A DNA stretch of 64,000 nt. Source: an uncultured Prevotella sp. GTDB lineage: Bacteria > Bacteroidota > Bacteroidia > Bacteroidales > Bacteroidaceae. The stretch covers positions 62,001-126,000 of the forward strand of contig CAKQMS010000003.1 in assembly GCA_934254985.1 (NCBI GenBank). Direction: 5' to 3'. The notes under the pieces were generated by a model. It saw only the letters and a list, made by a program, of their open reading frames with translations, made no database searches and was not told where the DNA came from. Made by a program: the position numbers and the translations under genes. This document shows, piece by piece, positions 1 through 8,913 of this stretch (position 1 is its first letter; every line of letters starts with the position of its first letter).

Positions 1-2
1 TA

Positions 3-590
3 GACTCGGTGATGAGTCCGGTGGTAGGTCAGATAGCTCACGACATGAGAGCGAAAAAGCCAGAGAGCGATCTCTCTAACCTTTTGTGCGACATCCTGGT
101 ATGGGAAGGACAGCGCAGAGGTGAGAAGCCAGACTTCGCAGTATATAATATGGGAGGTATGCGTGCGGCATTCTCAAAGGGCGACGTTACATATGGTGAT
201 GTATTGGCTGTGGCTCCTTTCGAGAACAAGATTTGCTTCCTCACTCTTACAGGTGCTAAAACTTTGGAATTGTTCCAGCAAATAGCAAGCGAAAAAGGTG
301 AAGGATTGAGCCACGGAGTGGAAATGGTAATGACAAAAGACTATAAGCTGAAGTCGGTGAAGGTACATGGCAAAGAGATTGATCCTAATGCCACATATCG
401 CATTGCTACTATTGACTACTTGGCACAGGGTAATGGCGGAATGTTGGCTTTCAAGTCGGCAACAAACCTCGTATCTCCACAAGACAAGGCTAACAACGCA
501 AGATTTATCATCGTTGACTATTTCAAGGCTGCTATGGCTCAAGGAAAGACTGTAGATAGCAAGGTGGAAGGAAGACTGGTCATTGAATAA
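3..590 (+). CDS. 5'-nucleotidase C-terminal domain protein (left-truncated)
   Basis: The frame is open to the left edge (codons before the GTG at 9 are in frame), so the true start is probably outside the window. Visible motifs fit the 5_nucleotid_C domain: NMGGMRAAF, the G-D-V-T-Y-G-D-V stretch, APFENKI and TLTGAKTLELF, then YRIATIDYLAQGNGG. This domain binds the nucleoside in periplasmic 5'-nucleotidases, while metal chemistry sits in the calcineurin-like domain. That catalytic domain is encoded by the next gene, 20 nt downstream, so the enzyme is split over two polypeptides. I recall such split pairs from other Bacteroidetes. Together they would remove phosphate from nucleotides outside the inner membrane. 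Domain call firm; exact substrate unknown. Confidence 0.85.
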   Translation, partial: DSVMSPVVGQIAHDMRAKKPESDLSNLLCDILVWEGQRRGEKPDFAVYNMGGMRAAFSKGDVTYGDVLAVAPFENKICFLTLTGAKTLELFQQIASEKGEGLSHGVEMVMTKDYKLKSVKVHGKEIDPNATYRIATIDYLAQGNGGMLAFKSATNLVSPQDKANNARFIIVDYFKAAMAQGKTVDSKVEGRLVIE

Positions 591-610
591 ATAAAGAAAG
601 GAGCAAGAAA

Positions 611-1471
611 ATGAAAAATAATATGAATATCATGCGCACTACCATCACCGCTTTGGTGATAGCTTTGATGCCATTATCAATGGCGGCACAGAAGGTTAAG
701 CAACTAACAATACTCCATACCAACGACACTCATAGCTGTATATTGCCTGTGAGCAAGAATCTTGCCGACACCACATTGGCAGGCAGAGGTGGCTTTGCAC
801 GTCGTGTGGCTGTACTGAACGAAGAGAGAAAGAAAGACCCAGACTTGCTATATTTCGATAGTGGCGACTTTTCGCAGGGTTCTGCTTACTATACTATGTT
901 CAAAGGCGATGTTGAAGTGGGACTGATGAACAAAATGGGAATTGCAGCCTCTACTATTGGCAACCACGAGTTTGACTTCGGCGTAGAGAATCTCGCTCGA
1001 CTGGCAGACAATGCCAACTTCCCTATCCTATGTAGCAACTACGATTTCACAGGCACCGCTCTCGAAGGCAAGATTAAGCCATATATCATCATCAAGCGTA
1101 AAGGACTGAAGATAGGTGTGTTTGCGCTTGACCCTGAGCTTGAAGGCTTGGTAAGTGCAAAGACTTGCAAAGGCGTAAAATTCCTCGATCCAAGAGTAAA
1201 GGCTAAGGAGATGAGCGAATTCTTGAAGAAAAAGAAGAAATGCGACTTGGTGATATTGATTTCTCACCTTGGTTGGGGCGACACCAAATACGAGGATCCA
1301 AACGTAATCGCTAATAGCAGATATATCGACTTGGTGTTGGGCGGACATAGCCACAGCTATTTCCAAACATTGAAATATGCAAAGAACCTTGATGGCAATG
1401 AGATTCCTGTTGACCAGAATGGTAAGAATGCAGCCTTTATAGGAAAAATGACATTAACCGTAGAAAAATAA
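611..1471 (+). CDS. Calcineurin-like metallophosphatase, 5'-nucleotidase catalytic domain
   Basis: 286 residues with a signal peptide (hydrophobic residues about 11-25, cleavage near MAAQ). The dinuclear-metal motifs appear in order: HTNDTH (36-41), FDSGDFSQGS (82-91), GNHEFDFG (117-124), ISHLG (217-221) and GGHSHS (244-249). This is the full metallophosphatase set of the UshA/5'-nucleotidase family, but the C-terminal nucleoside-binding domain is missing. That domain is the preceding gene. Predicted role: periplasmic or surface hydrolysis of nucleotides or related phosphate esters, acting with the upstream protein. An A/G-rich tract (aaagaaaggagcaag) precedes the ATG. A bidirectional terminator follows. 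Confident on family; substrate inferred. Confidence 0.9.
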   Translation: MKNNMNIMRTTITALVIALMPLSMAAQKVKQLTILHTNDTHSCILPVSKNLADTTLAGRGGFARRVAVLNEERKKDPDLLYFDSGDFSQGSAYYTMFKGDVEVGLMNKMGIAASTIGNHEFDFGVENLARLADNANFPILCSNYDFTGTALEGKIKPYIIIKRKGLKIGVFALDPELEGLVSAKTCKGVKFLDPRVKAKEMSEFLKKKKKCDLVILISHLGWGDTKYEDPNVIANSRYIDLVLGGHSHSYFQTLKYAKNLDGNEIPVDQNGKNAAFIGKMTLTVEK

Positions 1472-1531
1472 CAGATAAGCAGATTGGTTATATCATATAA
1501 GCTTATCCTTATATACTATATAATAATATAA

Positions 1532-1561
1532 GGTGGAACTCTAAGCAATTAGAATTCCACC
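1532..1561. terminator. Bidirectional hairpin terminator
   Basis: GGTGGAACTCTAA pairs with TTAGAATTCCACC (one mismatch) around a GCAA loop. It lies between the convergent metallophosphatase and PorT-like genes, with T-rich sequence on both sides. Confidence 0.75.
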
Positions 1562-1569
1562 TTTATCTT

Positions 1570-2334
1570 TTATTCGAAATAGAAGCTCAGTACAAACATC
1601 TTGCTACGAGCCTTGTTTACAGAGTTTGTATAAGGTAACTTTGATACATCGCGGATGTGGTTGGCATGGTCTGTATCAAGACAATTTGTTAAGCCATAAA
1701 GGAACTTAATTTCTGGACGTATCTTGAAATATGGCAGATAGAAGTCGCATCCTAAACCTGCTTCCACAAACACATCGTATCTCTTTAACTTCAAATAATC
1801 ATCGCTCTTGCCAGTGAGATTAATCATTGGGTTAAGACCTACAAGCATATAGGGACGATGATTGTTAAAGCGCTGAGAGGCGTAAATAAGGTCCATAGCT
1901 GCTGATATATAAGCCGACTTAATATTCTGTGTCTTCTCATAATCTTTTGCTCCTGCAGCTTGAGAGGTTAGATTAAGGAATGTGAGATGACGAGTGCCGA
2001 AATACATTGCAGGAGCAACACGAAACTGAAACGACTTATTCAACCTTAGCTCACCAACGATACCTACCGTGAAACCATTATCCCATCGGTCTTGATCGCA
2101 AGTGATTAAAGCCTCGCTCGTGGTTCCATCCTCATTTGTTATGGTCTGCATACCTACATTTACAAACTCTAAGTCTTGAAGATGGGTACCTGCTACTATT
2201 CCAAAATGGAATGGACGTAGGTCTGTATAAGGACGATTCTCGACCGTTCTCTGCTGTGCTATAGCATGCAACGTAGGTAGCATGCAAAGCACAATAATAA
2301 GCATATTATGTCTCAACATCTGACTGTTTATCAT
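1570..2334 (-). CDS. porT: PorT-like outer-membrane beta-barrel protein
   Basis: About 254 residues with a signal peptide ending near HAIAQQ. The conserved start of the mature part (RPYTDLRPFHFGIVAG...LQDLEF) and the C-terminal SKMFVLSFYFE, which ends in an aromatic residue, match PorT/SprT-type barrels. PorT was described as an outer-membrane component needed for type IX secretion in Porphyromonas. Alternating hydrophobic stretches (FRVAPAMYFGTRHLTF, YDVFVEAGLGCDFYLP) fit beta-strands. A longer frame reaches 2382, but its first 16 residues do not look like a signal peptide. Starts at 2334 or 2319 are more likely. If type IX secretion works here, it could export the large secreted proteins at 36-43 kb; that link is inference. 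Confidence 0.7.
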   Translation of the reverse strand: MINSQMLRHNMLIIVLCMLPTLHAIAQQRTVENRPYTDLRPFHFGIVAGTHLQDLEFVNVGMQTITNEDGTTSEALITCDQDRWDNGFTVGIVGELRLNKSFQFRVAPAMYFGTRHLTFLNLTSQAAGAKDYEKTQNIKSAYISAAMDLIYASQRFNNHRPYMLVGLNPMINLTGKSDDYLKLKRYDVFVEAGLGCDFYLPYFKIRPEIKFLYGLTNCLDTDHANHIRDVSKLPYTNSVNKARSKMFVLSFYFE

Positions 2335-2439
2335 TATCTGAACTCGTATAAAATTATATAAACCTTTATTATAAACGCACAATAACGATTGTTATTGCGT
2401 AGACAGCTATTAAGACAATGTTTAAATTATAAAAAAAAT

Positions 2440-2481
2440 AATACCTAAATGTAGGTATTCCGAGATAAATGTTTATCTTTG
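2440..2481 (+). promoter_or_regulatory. Ferredoxin promoter with 8-bp inverted repeat
   Basis: TATCTTTG at 2474-2481 matches the Bacteroidetes -7 box. Just upstream, AATACCTA (2440-2447) and TAGGTATT (2452-2459) form a perfect inverted repeat around the expected -33 position. A third AATACCTA lies at 2503-2510 in the leader. The placement suggests an operator; no regulator is known. Confidence 0.5.
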
Positions 2482-2565
2482 CATACACAAATCAAAAAGG
2501 GCAATACCTAAAAAGTATAAGCCCAGATGAAACTGAATTTATTTACTTAATTTAAAAATATTATT

Positions 2566-2733
2566 ATGGCTTACGTAATTAGCGACGACTGCATTGCATG
2601 CGGTACATGTATTAGCGAGTGCCCATCAGGAGCTATCTCTGAGGGCGAGAAGTATACAATCGATCCAGAAGTTTGCACAGAGTGTGGAACATGTGCTGAC
2701 GTTTGTCCTAACGAGGCAATCAGCCTTGGTTAA
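2566..2733 (+). CDS. 2[4Fe-4S] ferredoxin
   Basis: A 55-residue protein starting MAYVISDDCIACGTC. It has two classical cluster motifs, CxxCxxCxxxCP at residues 9-20 and CxxCxxCxxxCP at 37-48, so all eight cysteines for two [4Fe-4S] clusters are present. This is the clostridial-type small electron carrier used by pyruvate:ferredoxin oxidoreductase, hydrogenases and similar low-potential enzymes in anaerobes. The gene is monocistronic, with its own promoter at 2474 and a strong terminator from 2759. Family assignment is certain; the redox partner is not visible here. Confidence 0.96.
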   Translation: MAYVISDDCIACGTCISECPSGAISEGEKYTIDPEVCTECGTCADVCPNEAISLG

Positions 2734-2758
2734 TCGATAGACTTCGACAAAAAGACAT

Positions 2759-2790
2759 AAGGGTGCAAGGTATTAGCCTTTGCACCCTTA
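2759..2790 (+). terminator. Ferredoxin terminator
   Basis: AAGGGTGCAAGG and CCTTTGCACCCTT form a near-perfect hairpin (one mismatch) followed by A/T-rich sequence, 26 nt after the ferredoxin stop. Confidence 0.8.
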
Positions 2791-2858
2791 ATTATTTAAA
2801 ATCCTTGTGAATAGCCGTTTCTACGGCTATTACCATCAAAACAAACTACACAAAAATT

Positions 2859-3284
2859 ATGAAAAGCGATCCAAAAGATTGTCTCTATTGTCAGAACAAT
2901 GAGACATTGCACAGCCTCATGATTGAGGTTGCAGAATTGTCAGTATCACGCGTGTTTATCTTTAAGGAGCAGACCTATCATGGTCGTTGCCTCGTGGCTT
3001 ACAAAGACCATGTTGACGACATAAACCTCCTTAGCGACAACGACCGCAACGCCTTTATGGAGGATGTGGTGAGGGTTACACGCGCTATGCAGAAGGTGTT
3101 TAATCCTGATAAGATCAACTATGGTGCATATGCAGACACCTTGGAGCATCTACATTTCCACTTGATACCTAAATATGTTGGTGGACCTGACTTCGGTGGT
3201 GTATTCCAGATGAATCCTAAGAAGGTTTATCTCACCGACGAGGAATATGCAGACATGGCTGAAGCTTTAAAGAATGCTCTTTAA
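2859..3284 (+). CDS. HIT family hydrolase
   Basis: 141 residues. The histidine triad HLHFH is at 97-101 (HxHxH, then LIPK), the nucleophile region of HIT nucleotide hydrolases and transferases. An N-terminal CLYC (8-11) could be half of a zinc site, as in some bacterial HIT proteins. Such proteins hydrolyse AMP-lysine, AMP-N or dinucleotide substrates in the cytosol; the substrate here is unknown. The gene stands alone and shares a terminator with the convergent TPR gene. Confidence 0.9.
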   Translation: MKSDPKDCLYCQNNETLHSLMIEVAELSVSRVFIFKEQTYHGRCLVAYKDHVDDINLLSDNDRNAFMEDVVRVTRAMQKVFNPDKINYGAYADTLEHLHFHLIPKYVGGPDFGGVFQMNPKKVYLTDEEYADMAEALKNAL

Positions 3285-3338
3285 AGCAACAGCATTAACG
3301 ATTATAAAAGATTATTTAAACTAAGCAACCAATAAAAT

Positions 3339-3375
3339 AATAAGGGTTGGAACTTCGAAAGTTCCAACCCTTATT
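3339..3375. terminator. Bidirectional terminator, 17-bp perfect stem
   Basis: AATAAGGGTTGGAACTT and its exact complement (3359-3375) surround a CGA loop. It separates the HIT gene from the convergent TonB operon and serves both. Confidence 0.9.
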
Positions 3376-3422
3376 TCTTATTTGTATTAGTACTATAGAT
3401 AAGTACTAAATATCAATCTATC

Positions 3423-4850
3423 TTACTTCTTCTTACCAAGAGAAATGCTAAGAGCCTGCTTTGCAGTTTCGTTCTCTGGGTCAATCTCAAGAACCTTATT
3501 CCAATAGATGTCTGCATTAGCCTTGTCGTTCTTTACCAAGTAGTAGTAACCAAGATAACGATAAGCCTCTACGAGACGAATGTTATCGGTGTTGTCACGG
3601 TTGGTATTTGCAGCAAGAGAAGTAGCCAAAGCCTCATAGTATGGCTTAGCAAGACCTTCTGTTGTCTCAGGGTCAAGAGAAGAGTTGATACGAGCACGCA
3701 TAAAGTTAGCGAAGTCAGTCTGTGATGGATGAACCTCAGCAAGCTTAGCGTAAACGCTATCAGCGCTCAACAAAGCAGCCTTCTGGGCTGCACCCTCAAG
3801 AGAAGAAGCCAGCTTCTGGTAGATTGTACCGAGACCAGCAAAGTCGAAAGCAGAAGGCTTCTCTACGTTGCTCAAGTATTCGTTGTAGTACTTGATACCA
3901 TTTGTATAATCTTCCATTGCAACATAAGTATCAGCAAGGTTCTTACGAGTCATGTTCAACTGTTCCTTGTTGTCCTTGTTCTCCTTAGCTGCATTATGGA
4001 ACATCTCAATAGCCTTGTCATACTGCTTAGCATTCTTCAAAGCTGTACCATAGTATGTATAGTCGAAACCTGAAATCTTAACGCTATCAGAGTTGTTGAA
4101 CAAAGCATCAGCATACTTCAAAGCCTCATCCGACTGGTTCATGTCAGTAAGGTTGTAGAAAGCCAAACGGTTCCAAGCTGCCTTACGAGCGTTCTTAGAA
4201 AGACCATACTTAGCAATCTCCAAACTCTTGTCACGCTGCTGAAGCATCCAAGAAGCTGTAGCATAATTAGTAATATCCTCGTCAGCGAGCTTAGAAAGAT
4301 CAGAAACCTTTGCATAAGCATCAACACTCTTCTGCATCTTGTTAGAAGAATAGTAGATACGAGCAACAAGAGCATCTACAGCGATATCAGGACGCTGTGT
4401 GCGCAACTCCTCAAGGTTTTGAACTGCCTCTTCAGGGCTACGGCCACGAAGTATGTTTGCGTACTTGAAGTATCCCTCAGGATCCTTTGGATCAAAATAT
4501 TTAGCCTGCTGATACTGCTCTGCAGCCTTACCACCATCGTCAGCAAATACAGCGATGTCGCCAAGAAGAATAAATGCCTTAGCATACTTCTTGTTACGAG
4601 CAAGAGCGAGGTTAGCATACTTAGACGCATTGGCAGTGTCCTTAACTTCGAGATAAGCACGACCCATACCAAGTAAAACCTCAGGGTTCTTCTTGTTGGC
4701 TTTGAAAATAGCCTTAATAGCCTCGCCATCACCATGAGTCTTGATGAGCTTGCTTACTTCTTGAATAACGGCATTGTTGTTCTGTGCCATAGCAGGAGCG
4801 CCGAATCCTATCATCATGGCTCCTAAAACGAAATATTTAATTGCTTTCAT
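3423..4850 (-). CDS. Secreted TPR-repeat protein, last gene of the TonB operon
   Basis: 475 residues with a signal peptide (MKAIKYFVLGAMMIGFGAPAMAQ). Helical repeats of TPR character run through the protein, for example LGMGRAYLEVKDTANASKYA, ILLGDIAVFADDGGKAAEQY and YLGYYYLVKNDKANADIYW, which ends near residue 457. It is probably a periplasmic scaffold. It follows the PstS-like gene by about 90 nt and closes the operon exbB-exbD-exbD-tonB-pstS-like-TPR. The conserved company suggests it serves TonB-dependent transport or envelope assembly; the precise role is unknown. Confidence 0.85.
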   Translation of the reverse strand: MKAIKYFVLGAMMIGFGAPAMAQNNNAVIQEVSKLIKTHGDGEAIKAIFKANKKNPEVLLGMGRAYLEVKDTANASKYANLALARNKKYAKAFILLGDIAVFADDGGKAAEQYQQAKYFDPKDPEGYFKYANILRGRSPEEAVQNLEELRTQRPDIAVDALVARIYYSSNKMQKSVDAYAKVSDLSKLADEDITNYATASWMLQQRDKSLEIAKYGLSKNARKAAWNRLAFYNLTDMNQSDEALKYADALFNNSDSVKISGFDYTYYGTALKNAKQYDKAIEMFHNAAKENKDNKEQLNMTRKNLADTYVAMEDYTNGIKYYNEYLSNVEKPSAFDFAGLGTIYQKLASSLEGAAQKAALLSADSVYAKLAEVHPSQTDFANFMRARINSSLDPETTEGLAKPYYEALATSLAANTNRDNTDNIRLVEAYRYLGYYYLVKNDKANADIYWNKVLEIDPENETAKQALSISLGKKK

Positions 4851-4943
4851 AATATCTAATTAATTATAGTTAGACATGTATTAGTGGGTCAAAATAAGAC
4901 TCCATTTATTTGAATAAACGAACAAACTTCGATAAAGTTATCG

Positions 4944-5906
4944 CTATTCACCTACTTTAACATCTCTTATAGTAATGTTACCATATACAGGCAATAAACC
5001 CGACTTCAAGATAATAAGCTGTCCCTTAGGCGAAGCTATAAAGCTTGCAAAGCCCCAAGGCAATCCGTTGATAGGATCGTTGATAAGAGCATAGACAGTA
5101 CGAATTAGCGGGTAATTACCATTCAACAAGTAATATTGGTATGGTTTCCAACTATTGGCAGGAGTAGCTTTCGGTGCTTTACTTACAGCCATCAGCCTAA
5201 TGTCGGAATTAAAAGTAAGGTTGGTTGTATCTCTTTTATCATTGAGCCAGTTGCTACCGATGATGCCGATGGCACTTGGCGTTTTTTCTACATATTTAAT
5301 TACTTCGGCTGAAGTATTGGCTGCCACAACATTCTTACTCTTAATAGCCTTGCCACCAAGGATAGAATCTTCTGCAAAGTGAACAGCACTCGACTTAGGA
5401 TTGTCGAACACAAGGGTTATCTCTCCCCTCTTAGATCCTGGATAGATATCCTTCCAGTCATTAGCATCTCCATTCAAGATACGCTTGATATCATTAACAG
5501 AGATACAAGTGTCGGTATTTGACTTGTGTACGATAAGAGCTAAACCATCGTACGCAATCTTTTGAGCCTTTGGCAAGAAGTTTCTGTCCTTCAAGCCCTG
5601 AAGCTCTGCGTCTTTAAAATTACGCGCTGTGATAACAAGCCAAGTATTCTTAGCCTTTAAGAGATTGGTTATTCCCTCACTCTCGTTAGTATAGATAGGC
5701 TTAATCTTGGCATCTCTATAAATCGATTCGAAGACCTCACGCTCTTCTTCGATTATTGGTTGAAAACTTTCGTCAGAGGTGATCGAAATCACCCCTGACG
5801 AATATGTATCTGTACGGCTGTTCTTATTCTTCTTTTCATTGCAAGAAGAAAAGATACATGCCGCAAGTGTTAATCCTACTAATATGTAAGATGCGTTCTT
5901 TTTCAT
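4944..5906 (-). CDS. PstS-like substrate-binding lipoprotein
   Basis: 320 residues. The signal peptide has a lipobox with cysteine at 22 (IFSSC). The body resembles the PBP/PstS solute-binding fold: GVISITSDESFQPIIEE at the start, YDGLALIVHKSNTDTCISVNDIKRIL, and AIGIIGSNWLND. A pst transporter is not next door. The gene lies 11 nt downstream of tonB, so it is more likely a binding or sensing partner of the TonB system than part of an ABC importer. Fold confident; phosphate binding not shown. Confidence 0.8.
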   Translation of the reverse strand: MKKNASYILVGLTLAACIFSSCNEKKNKNSRTDTYSSGVISITSDESFQPIIEEEREVFESIYRDAKIKPIYTNESEGITNLLKAKNTWLVITARNFKDAELQGLKDRNFLPKAQKIAYDGLALIVHKSNTDTCISVNDIKRILNGDANDWKDIYPGSKRGEITLVFDNPKSSAVHFAEDSILGGKAIKSKNVVAANTSAEVIKYVEKTPSAIGIIGSNWLNDKRDTTNLTFNSDIRLMAVSKAPKATPANSWKPYQYYLLNGNYPLIRTVYALINDPINGLPWGFASFIASPKGQLIILKSGLLPVYGNITIRDVKVGE

Positions 5907-5917
5907 TTAGTTGTTTA

Positions 5918-6751
5918 TTACTGTAATCTGAATGCTACAGGCACATTGTACTTAACGCGCACTGCAGAACCGTTCTGCTTACCAGGAATCCAACGAGGCA
6001 TAGCTCTAACTACGCGAGAAGCTTCCTTGTCAAGTGATGGGTCAACACCACGAACAACCTTAACGTCGGTGATAGAACCGTCACGCTCTACGACGAACGA
6101 TACTACAACACGACCCTGTACACCATTCTCCTGAGCTACTACAGGATACTTAACGTTGTTGCTAAGCCATTCCATGAGGGCTGATGGGCCACCAGGGAAA
6201 GAAGGCATCTGCTCTACTACGTCGAATACCTTTTCAACTTCAGGTTTTGGTTCAGGCTGAGCAACGGCCTCCTTGAGCTTGAGCACCTCACCATTAGCAT
6301 CATCGTTACCCTTAACATCGAGGGCACCGATAGCGGTCTTGGTGTTCATCAATTCTTCCTGTGTCTTAAGCTCATCCTCAGGCTTAACCTGATCGTCCTT
6401 CTTGATGACAGGTGCGGTAAACTTAACAGAGCTCTTAACACGCTCAACAACTTTCTCAGGCTGCTCAAGCTTAACCTTCTGCTGCTGCTTAACCTCAGCC
6501 TTTTTCTTAGGCTGATTAAGAGCAGAGAGCTCAGCAACGCTTGTCTGAGCTACAGACTTGGTATGTGATTCCACAAACTTAACAAGTGAAATACCACCCC
6601 AGATAGCCAATGCAGCAATAAAGATAGTGATCAGAGAGTATAGGTTTCGCTTTCCGGCATTCTTACGAAGTCTGTAGGCTCCGTATTCTTTGTTCCTTCC
6701 TTCGAAGACCATCTCGGTCCAATCACGAGAAATCAAATCTATTTTTGCCAT
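5918..6751 (-). CDS. tonB: Energy transducer TonB
   Basis: 277 residues. The N-terminus is a Bacteroidetes-type cytosolic stretch (WTEMVFEGRNKEYGAYRLR), then one membrane helix (about 37-58). A Lys/Pro/Glu-rich periplasmic linker follows. The TonB C-terminal domain runs from about 180 (MPSFPGGPSALMEWL...YPVVAQENGVQGRVVVSFVV) to FRLQ. It passes proton-motive force from ExbB/ExbD to outer-membrane TonB-dependent receptors such as SusC types. It lies 37 nt after the second exbD. Confidence 0.93.
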   Translation of the reverse strand: MAKIDLISRDWTEMVFEGRNKEYGAYRLRKNAGKRNLYSLITIFIAALAIWGGISLVKFVESHTKSVAQTSVAELSALNQPKKKAEVKQQQKVKLEQPEKVVERVKSSVKFTAPVIKKDDQVKPEDELKTQEELMNTKTAIGALDVKGNDDANGEVLKLKEAVAQPEPKPEVEKVFDVVEQMPSFPGGPSALMEWLSNNVKYPVVAQENGVQGRVVVSFVVERDGSITDVKVVRGVDPSLDKEASRVVRAMPRWIPGKQNGSAVRVKYNVPVAFRLQ

Positions 6752-6788
6752 TTGTTCTTCTTTTTAATATAGTTAGCAATATATCGAC

Positions 6789-7439
6789 TTACTCGACACC
6801 CTTTTCTTTGAGAAGTTTCTCATCGTCAGGATTAATCTTGTCGATAACATACTTACCAATGCTGCATATCTGCATTTCGTCGAGAGCATCCACAAGGTTC
6901 TTGTACTTAGACTTGTCGGTAGCCTTGATGATGATAGTCATAGTCTGAATCTTCTCACCATTGATGTTACCAGCCTTAATCTTAGACAATTCCTTCTGGT
7001 AAACAGAATCTGGCATTGAGTTAGTAAGGTCAGCAGCCTTCTTTTCATCGAGCTTAGCCTTAGCCAACATAACCTGCTGAACAGGCTGTGTACCATCTTC
7101 TGTTACGTGTGTAATCAGGACTTTACGAATACCATCCTTACCCCAAGTTGTTTCCTTAAGGCATGAAGGGTCATCATATTTAGGAATTCCTGCAACATAA
7201 TAAATCTTGTCATTGGCACCTACATAGATAGTTACTGTGTAAGAAGCCTTTGTTACAGATCTATCTTCATCATCCATGTTCTTATCATTACTTGGCATAC
7301 TCAACTCCATTGTCTGTGGTTTAGCCAAAGAGGTACAGAGCATGAAGAAGGTGATAAGAAGCATCATCATGTCCACCATAGGGGTGAAGTCTACGCGGAC
7401 ATTAATCTTCTTTTGTCTACTTTCTTTCTTTTTAGCCAT
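6789..7439 (-). CDS. exbD: Biopolymer transporter ExbD (second copy)
   Basis: 216 residues. A short basic N-terminus precedes the single membrane helix RVDFTPMVDMMMLLITFFML, which carries the conserved Asp of ExbD/TolR proton channels. The periplasmic part is larger than in classical ExbD (about 140 residues). It lies 3 nt after the other exbD. It forms the proton channel with ExbB. Two ExbD variants in one operon suggest a mixed ExbD complex or division of work. Confidence 0.92.
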   Translation of the reverse strand: MAKKKESRQKKINVRVDFTPMVDMMMLLITFFMLCTSLAKPQTMELSMPSNDKNMDDEDRSVTKASYTVTIYVGANDKIYYVAGIPKYDDPSCLKETTWGKDGIRKVLITHVTEDGTQPVQQVMLAKAKLDEKKAADLTNSMPDSVYQKELSKIKAGNINGEKIQTMTIIIKATDKSKYKNLVDALDEMQICSIGKYVIDKINPDDEKLLKEKGVE

Positions 7440-7442
7440 TTG

Positions 7443-8051
7443 TTAGTCCTCCTTTGCCAATGTAGTGATAAGATAATAACGGTTCTCATTCATGTCCTGA
7501 AGTTCAGACATGATCTTTTTCACGATGCTGTATGGAGTAGCCTCATCAGCCTTGATAGCGATCTTGATGTCTGGATTAACGTCACGAGCCTGACGTACCC
7601 AAAGCTGGAATTCGCTTTCCTTACCGTCGATAGAGTCGGTAGGAATACCAAGACCAGGAAGCTGTTCAGACATGTCCTGAGTGCTCAAAGAAAGATATGC
7701 TTCAAGCTTATCCATAGGCGCACCCCACATAGGGTCGTTCTGGAACTTCTTTACCTGAGCCTTAGTAAGACTAATGCCATACTGACCAGTCATACCTGAA
7801 AGAACGTCAACGACGTCGTTCTGATTGTCCAAGCTCATGAATATCTTACCTGTCTTGTCGACAAGGATATTGAGCACGCTCTTTTCAGGCACCTTAATCT
7901 CCGATACCGAACCTGGAGAGTTCACCTTTACTGGCTCCTGCTTAACGAATGTAGATGTAAGCATGAAGAAACACAGCAAAAGTGTCATCACGTCCGACAT
8001 AGGAGTCATATCTATCCAGACGTCGCTTTTCTTAATTTTTACTTTACCCAT
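7443..8051 (-). CDS. exbD: Biopolymer transporter ExbD (first copy)
   Basis: 202 residues, with the ExbD signature WIDMTPMSDVMTLLLCFFML near residues 12-31, including the membrane Asp. The periplasmic domain ends in IKADEATPYSIVKKIMSELQ, the usual ExbD/TolR C-terminal fold. It differs clearly from the second copy, so this is an old duplication. It sits 31 nt after exbB and 3 nt before the second exbD. Confidence 0.92.
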   Translation of the reverse strand: MGKVKIKKSDVWIDMTPMSDVMTLLLCFFMLTSTFVKQEPVKVNSPGSVSEIKVPEKSVLNILVDKTGKIFMSLDNQNDVVDVLSGMTGQYGISLTKAQVKKFQNDPMWGAPMDKLEAYLSLSTQDMSEQLPGLGIPTDSIDGKESEFQLWVRQARDVNPDIKIAIKADEATPYSIVKKIMSELQDMNENRYYLITTLAKED

Positions 8052-8082
8052 AGCGATAAAATTTTAAAGGGTTAGTAGAAAA

Positions 8083-8913
8083 TTAAGCTTCTTCTGTATG
8101 GTTTGCTTCGTATGTCTGAGCGATAGTGTAACCAACCTCGTCAAGTGCGTATGTCAGCTTATCAATCTTGTTAGTGTATGTGTTGTAAGCAACTACAGCC
8201 ACCCAAGAAGTAGCGATACCTGATGCGGTATTAACCAAGGCCTCTGAAATACCCAAAGAAAGAGCCATAGAGTCACCACCACCACCAGCAGCAAGAGCCT
8301 GGAACGAACCAATCATACCGAGCACAGTACCGAACAAAGCGGTAAGAGTACCGAGGGTAACGATTGTAGCGATGATAGGGAGGTTCATCTGAAGAGTTGG
8401 CATCTCAAGCTGAGTAGCCTCCTCGTGAGCCTGCTGGATCTTAGCAACCTTCTGTGCCTTCTTGATACCAGAAGTTGTCTCCATCTCGCAGTAAGCGTTA
8501 ACAGAAGCGAGTACAACGTTAGCTACAGAACCCTGCTGCTTGTTGCAAAGTGCGCGAGCCTTGTCGAAATCATTTGCCTTAACAGCAGCCTTAACTTCCT
8601 GAACAAACTTAGTAAGAGAGCTCTTACCGAAAGCTGTACGGAGAGCGAAGTAACGCTCGATACTCAAAGCTACAACGGTGAACATCAAAGTAAAGATAAG
8701 ACCTACTACATAACCACCATGGTATACGGTTCCCATCAAGTTCAATGGACGGCCCTCGTGTGTACCACCTGCGAAGTTGTCAGGGTTACCGAGTACGAAG
8801 TACCAGAAGCCATAACCAAGGCATAAGCATACTGCCATTACCCAAATAGCTGATTTAATACCTGTGAAGCCCGAGCTTTTCTTAGGGCTTGCTGCATTTG
8901 TTTTTGTTGCCAT
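8083..8913 (-). CDS. exbB: MotA/TolQ/ExbB proton channel protein
   Basis: 276 residues. Membrane segments are visible near 21-42, 68-90 and, in the C-terminal half, the long pair around LPIIATIVTLGTLTALFGTVLGMIGSFQ and TASGIATSWVAVVAYNTY. These are the hallmark helices of the ExbB/TolQ family. It is first in the operon, 31 nt before the first exbD. The ExbB pentamer holds ExbD and energises TonB. The leader is about 220 nt if the promoter at 9132 is used. Confidence 0.93.
   Translation of the reverse strand: MATKTNAASPKKSSGFTGIKSAIWVMAVCLCLGYGFWYFVLGNPDNFAGGTHEGRPLNLMGTVYHGGYVVGLIFTLMFTVVALSIERYFALRTAFGKSSLTKFVQEVKAAVKANDFDKARALCNKQQGSVANVVLASVNAYCEMETTSGIKKAQKVAKIQQAHEEATQLEMPTLQMNLPIIATIVTLGTLTALFGTVLGMIGSFQALAAGGGGDSMALSLGISEALVNTASGIATSWVAVVAYNTYTNKIDKLTYALDEVGYTIAQTYEANHTEEA

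Noticed and set aside
611..1471. Frameshift between the two 5'-nucleotidase genes
   Set aside because: The downstream gene has its own signal peptide and start, so this is a true split pair.
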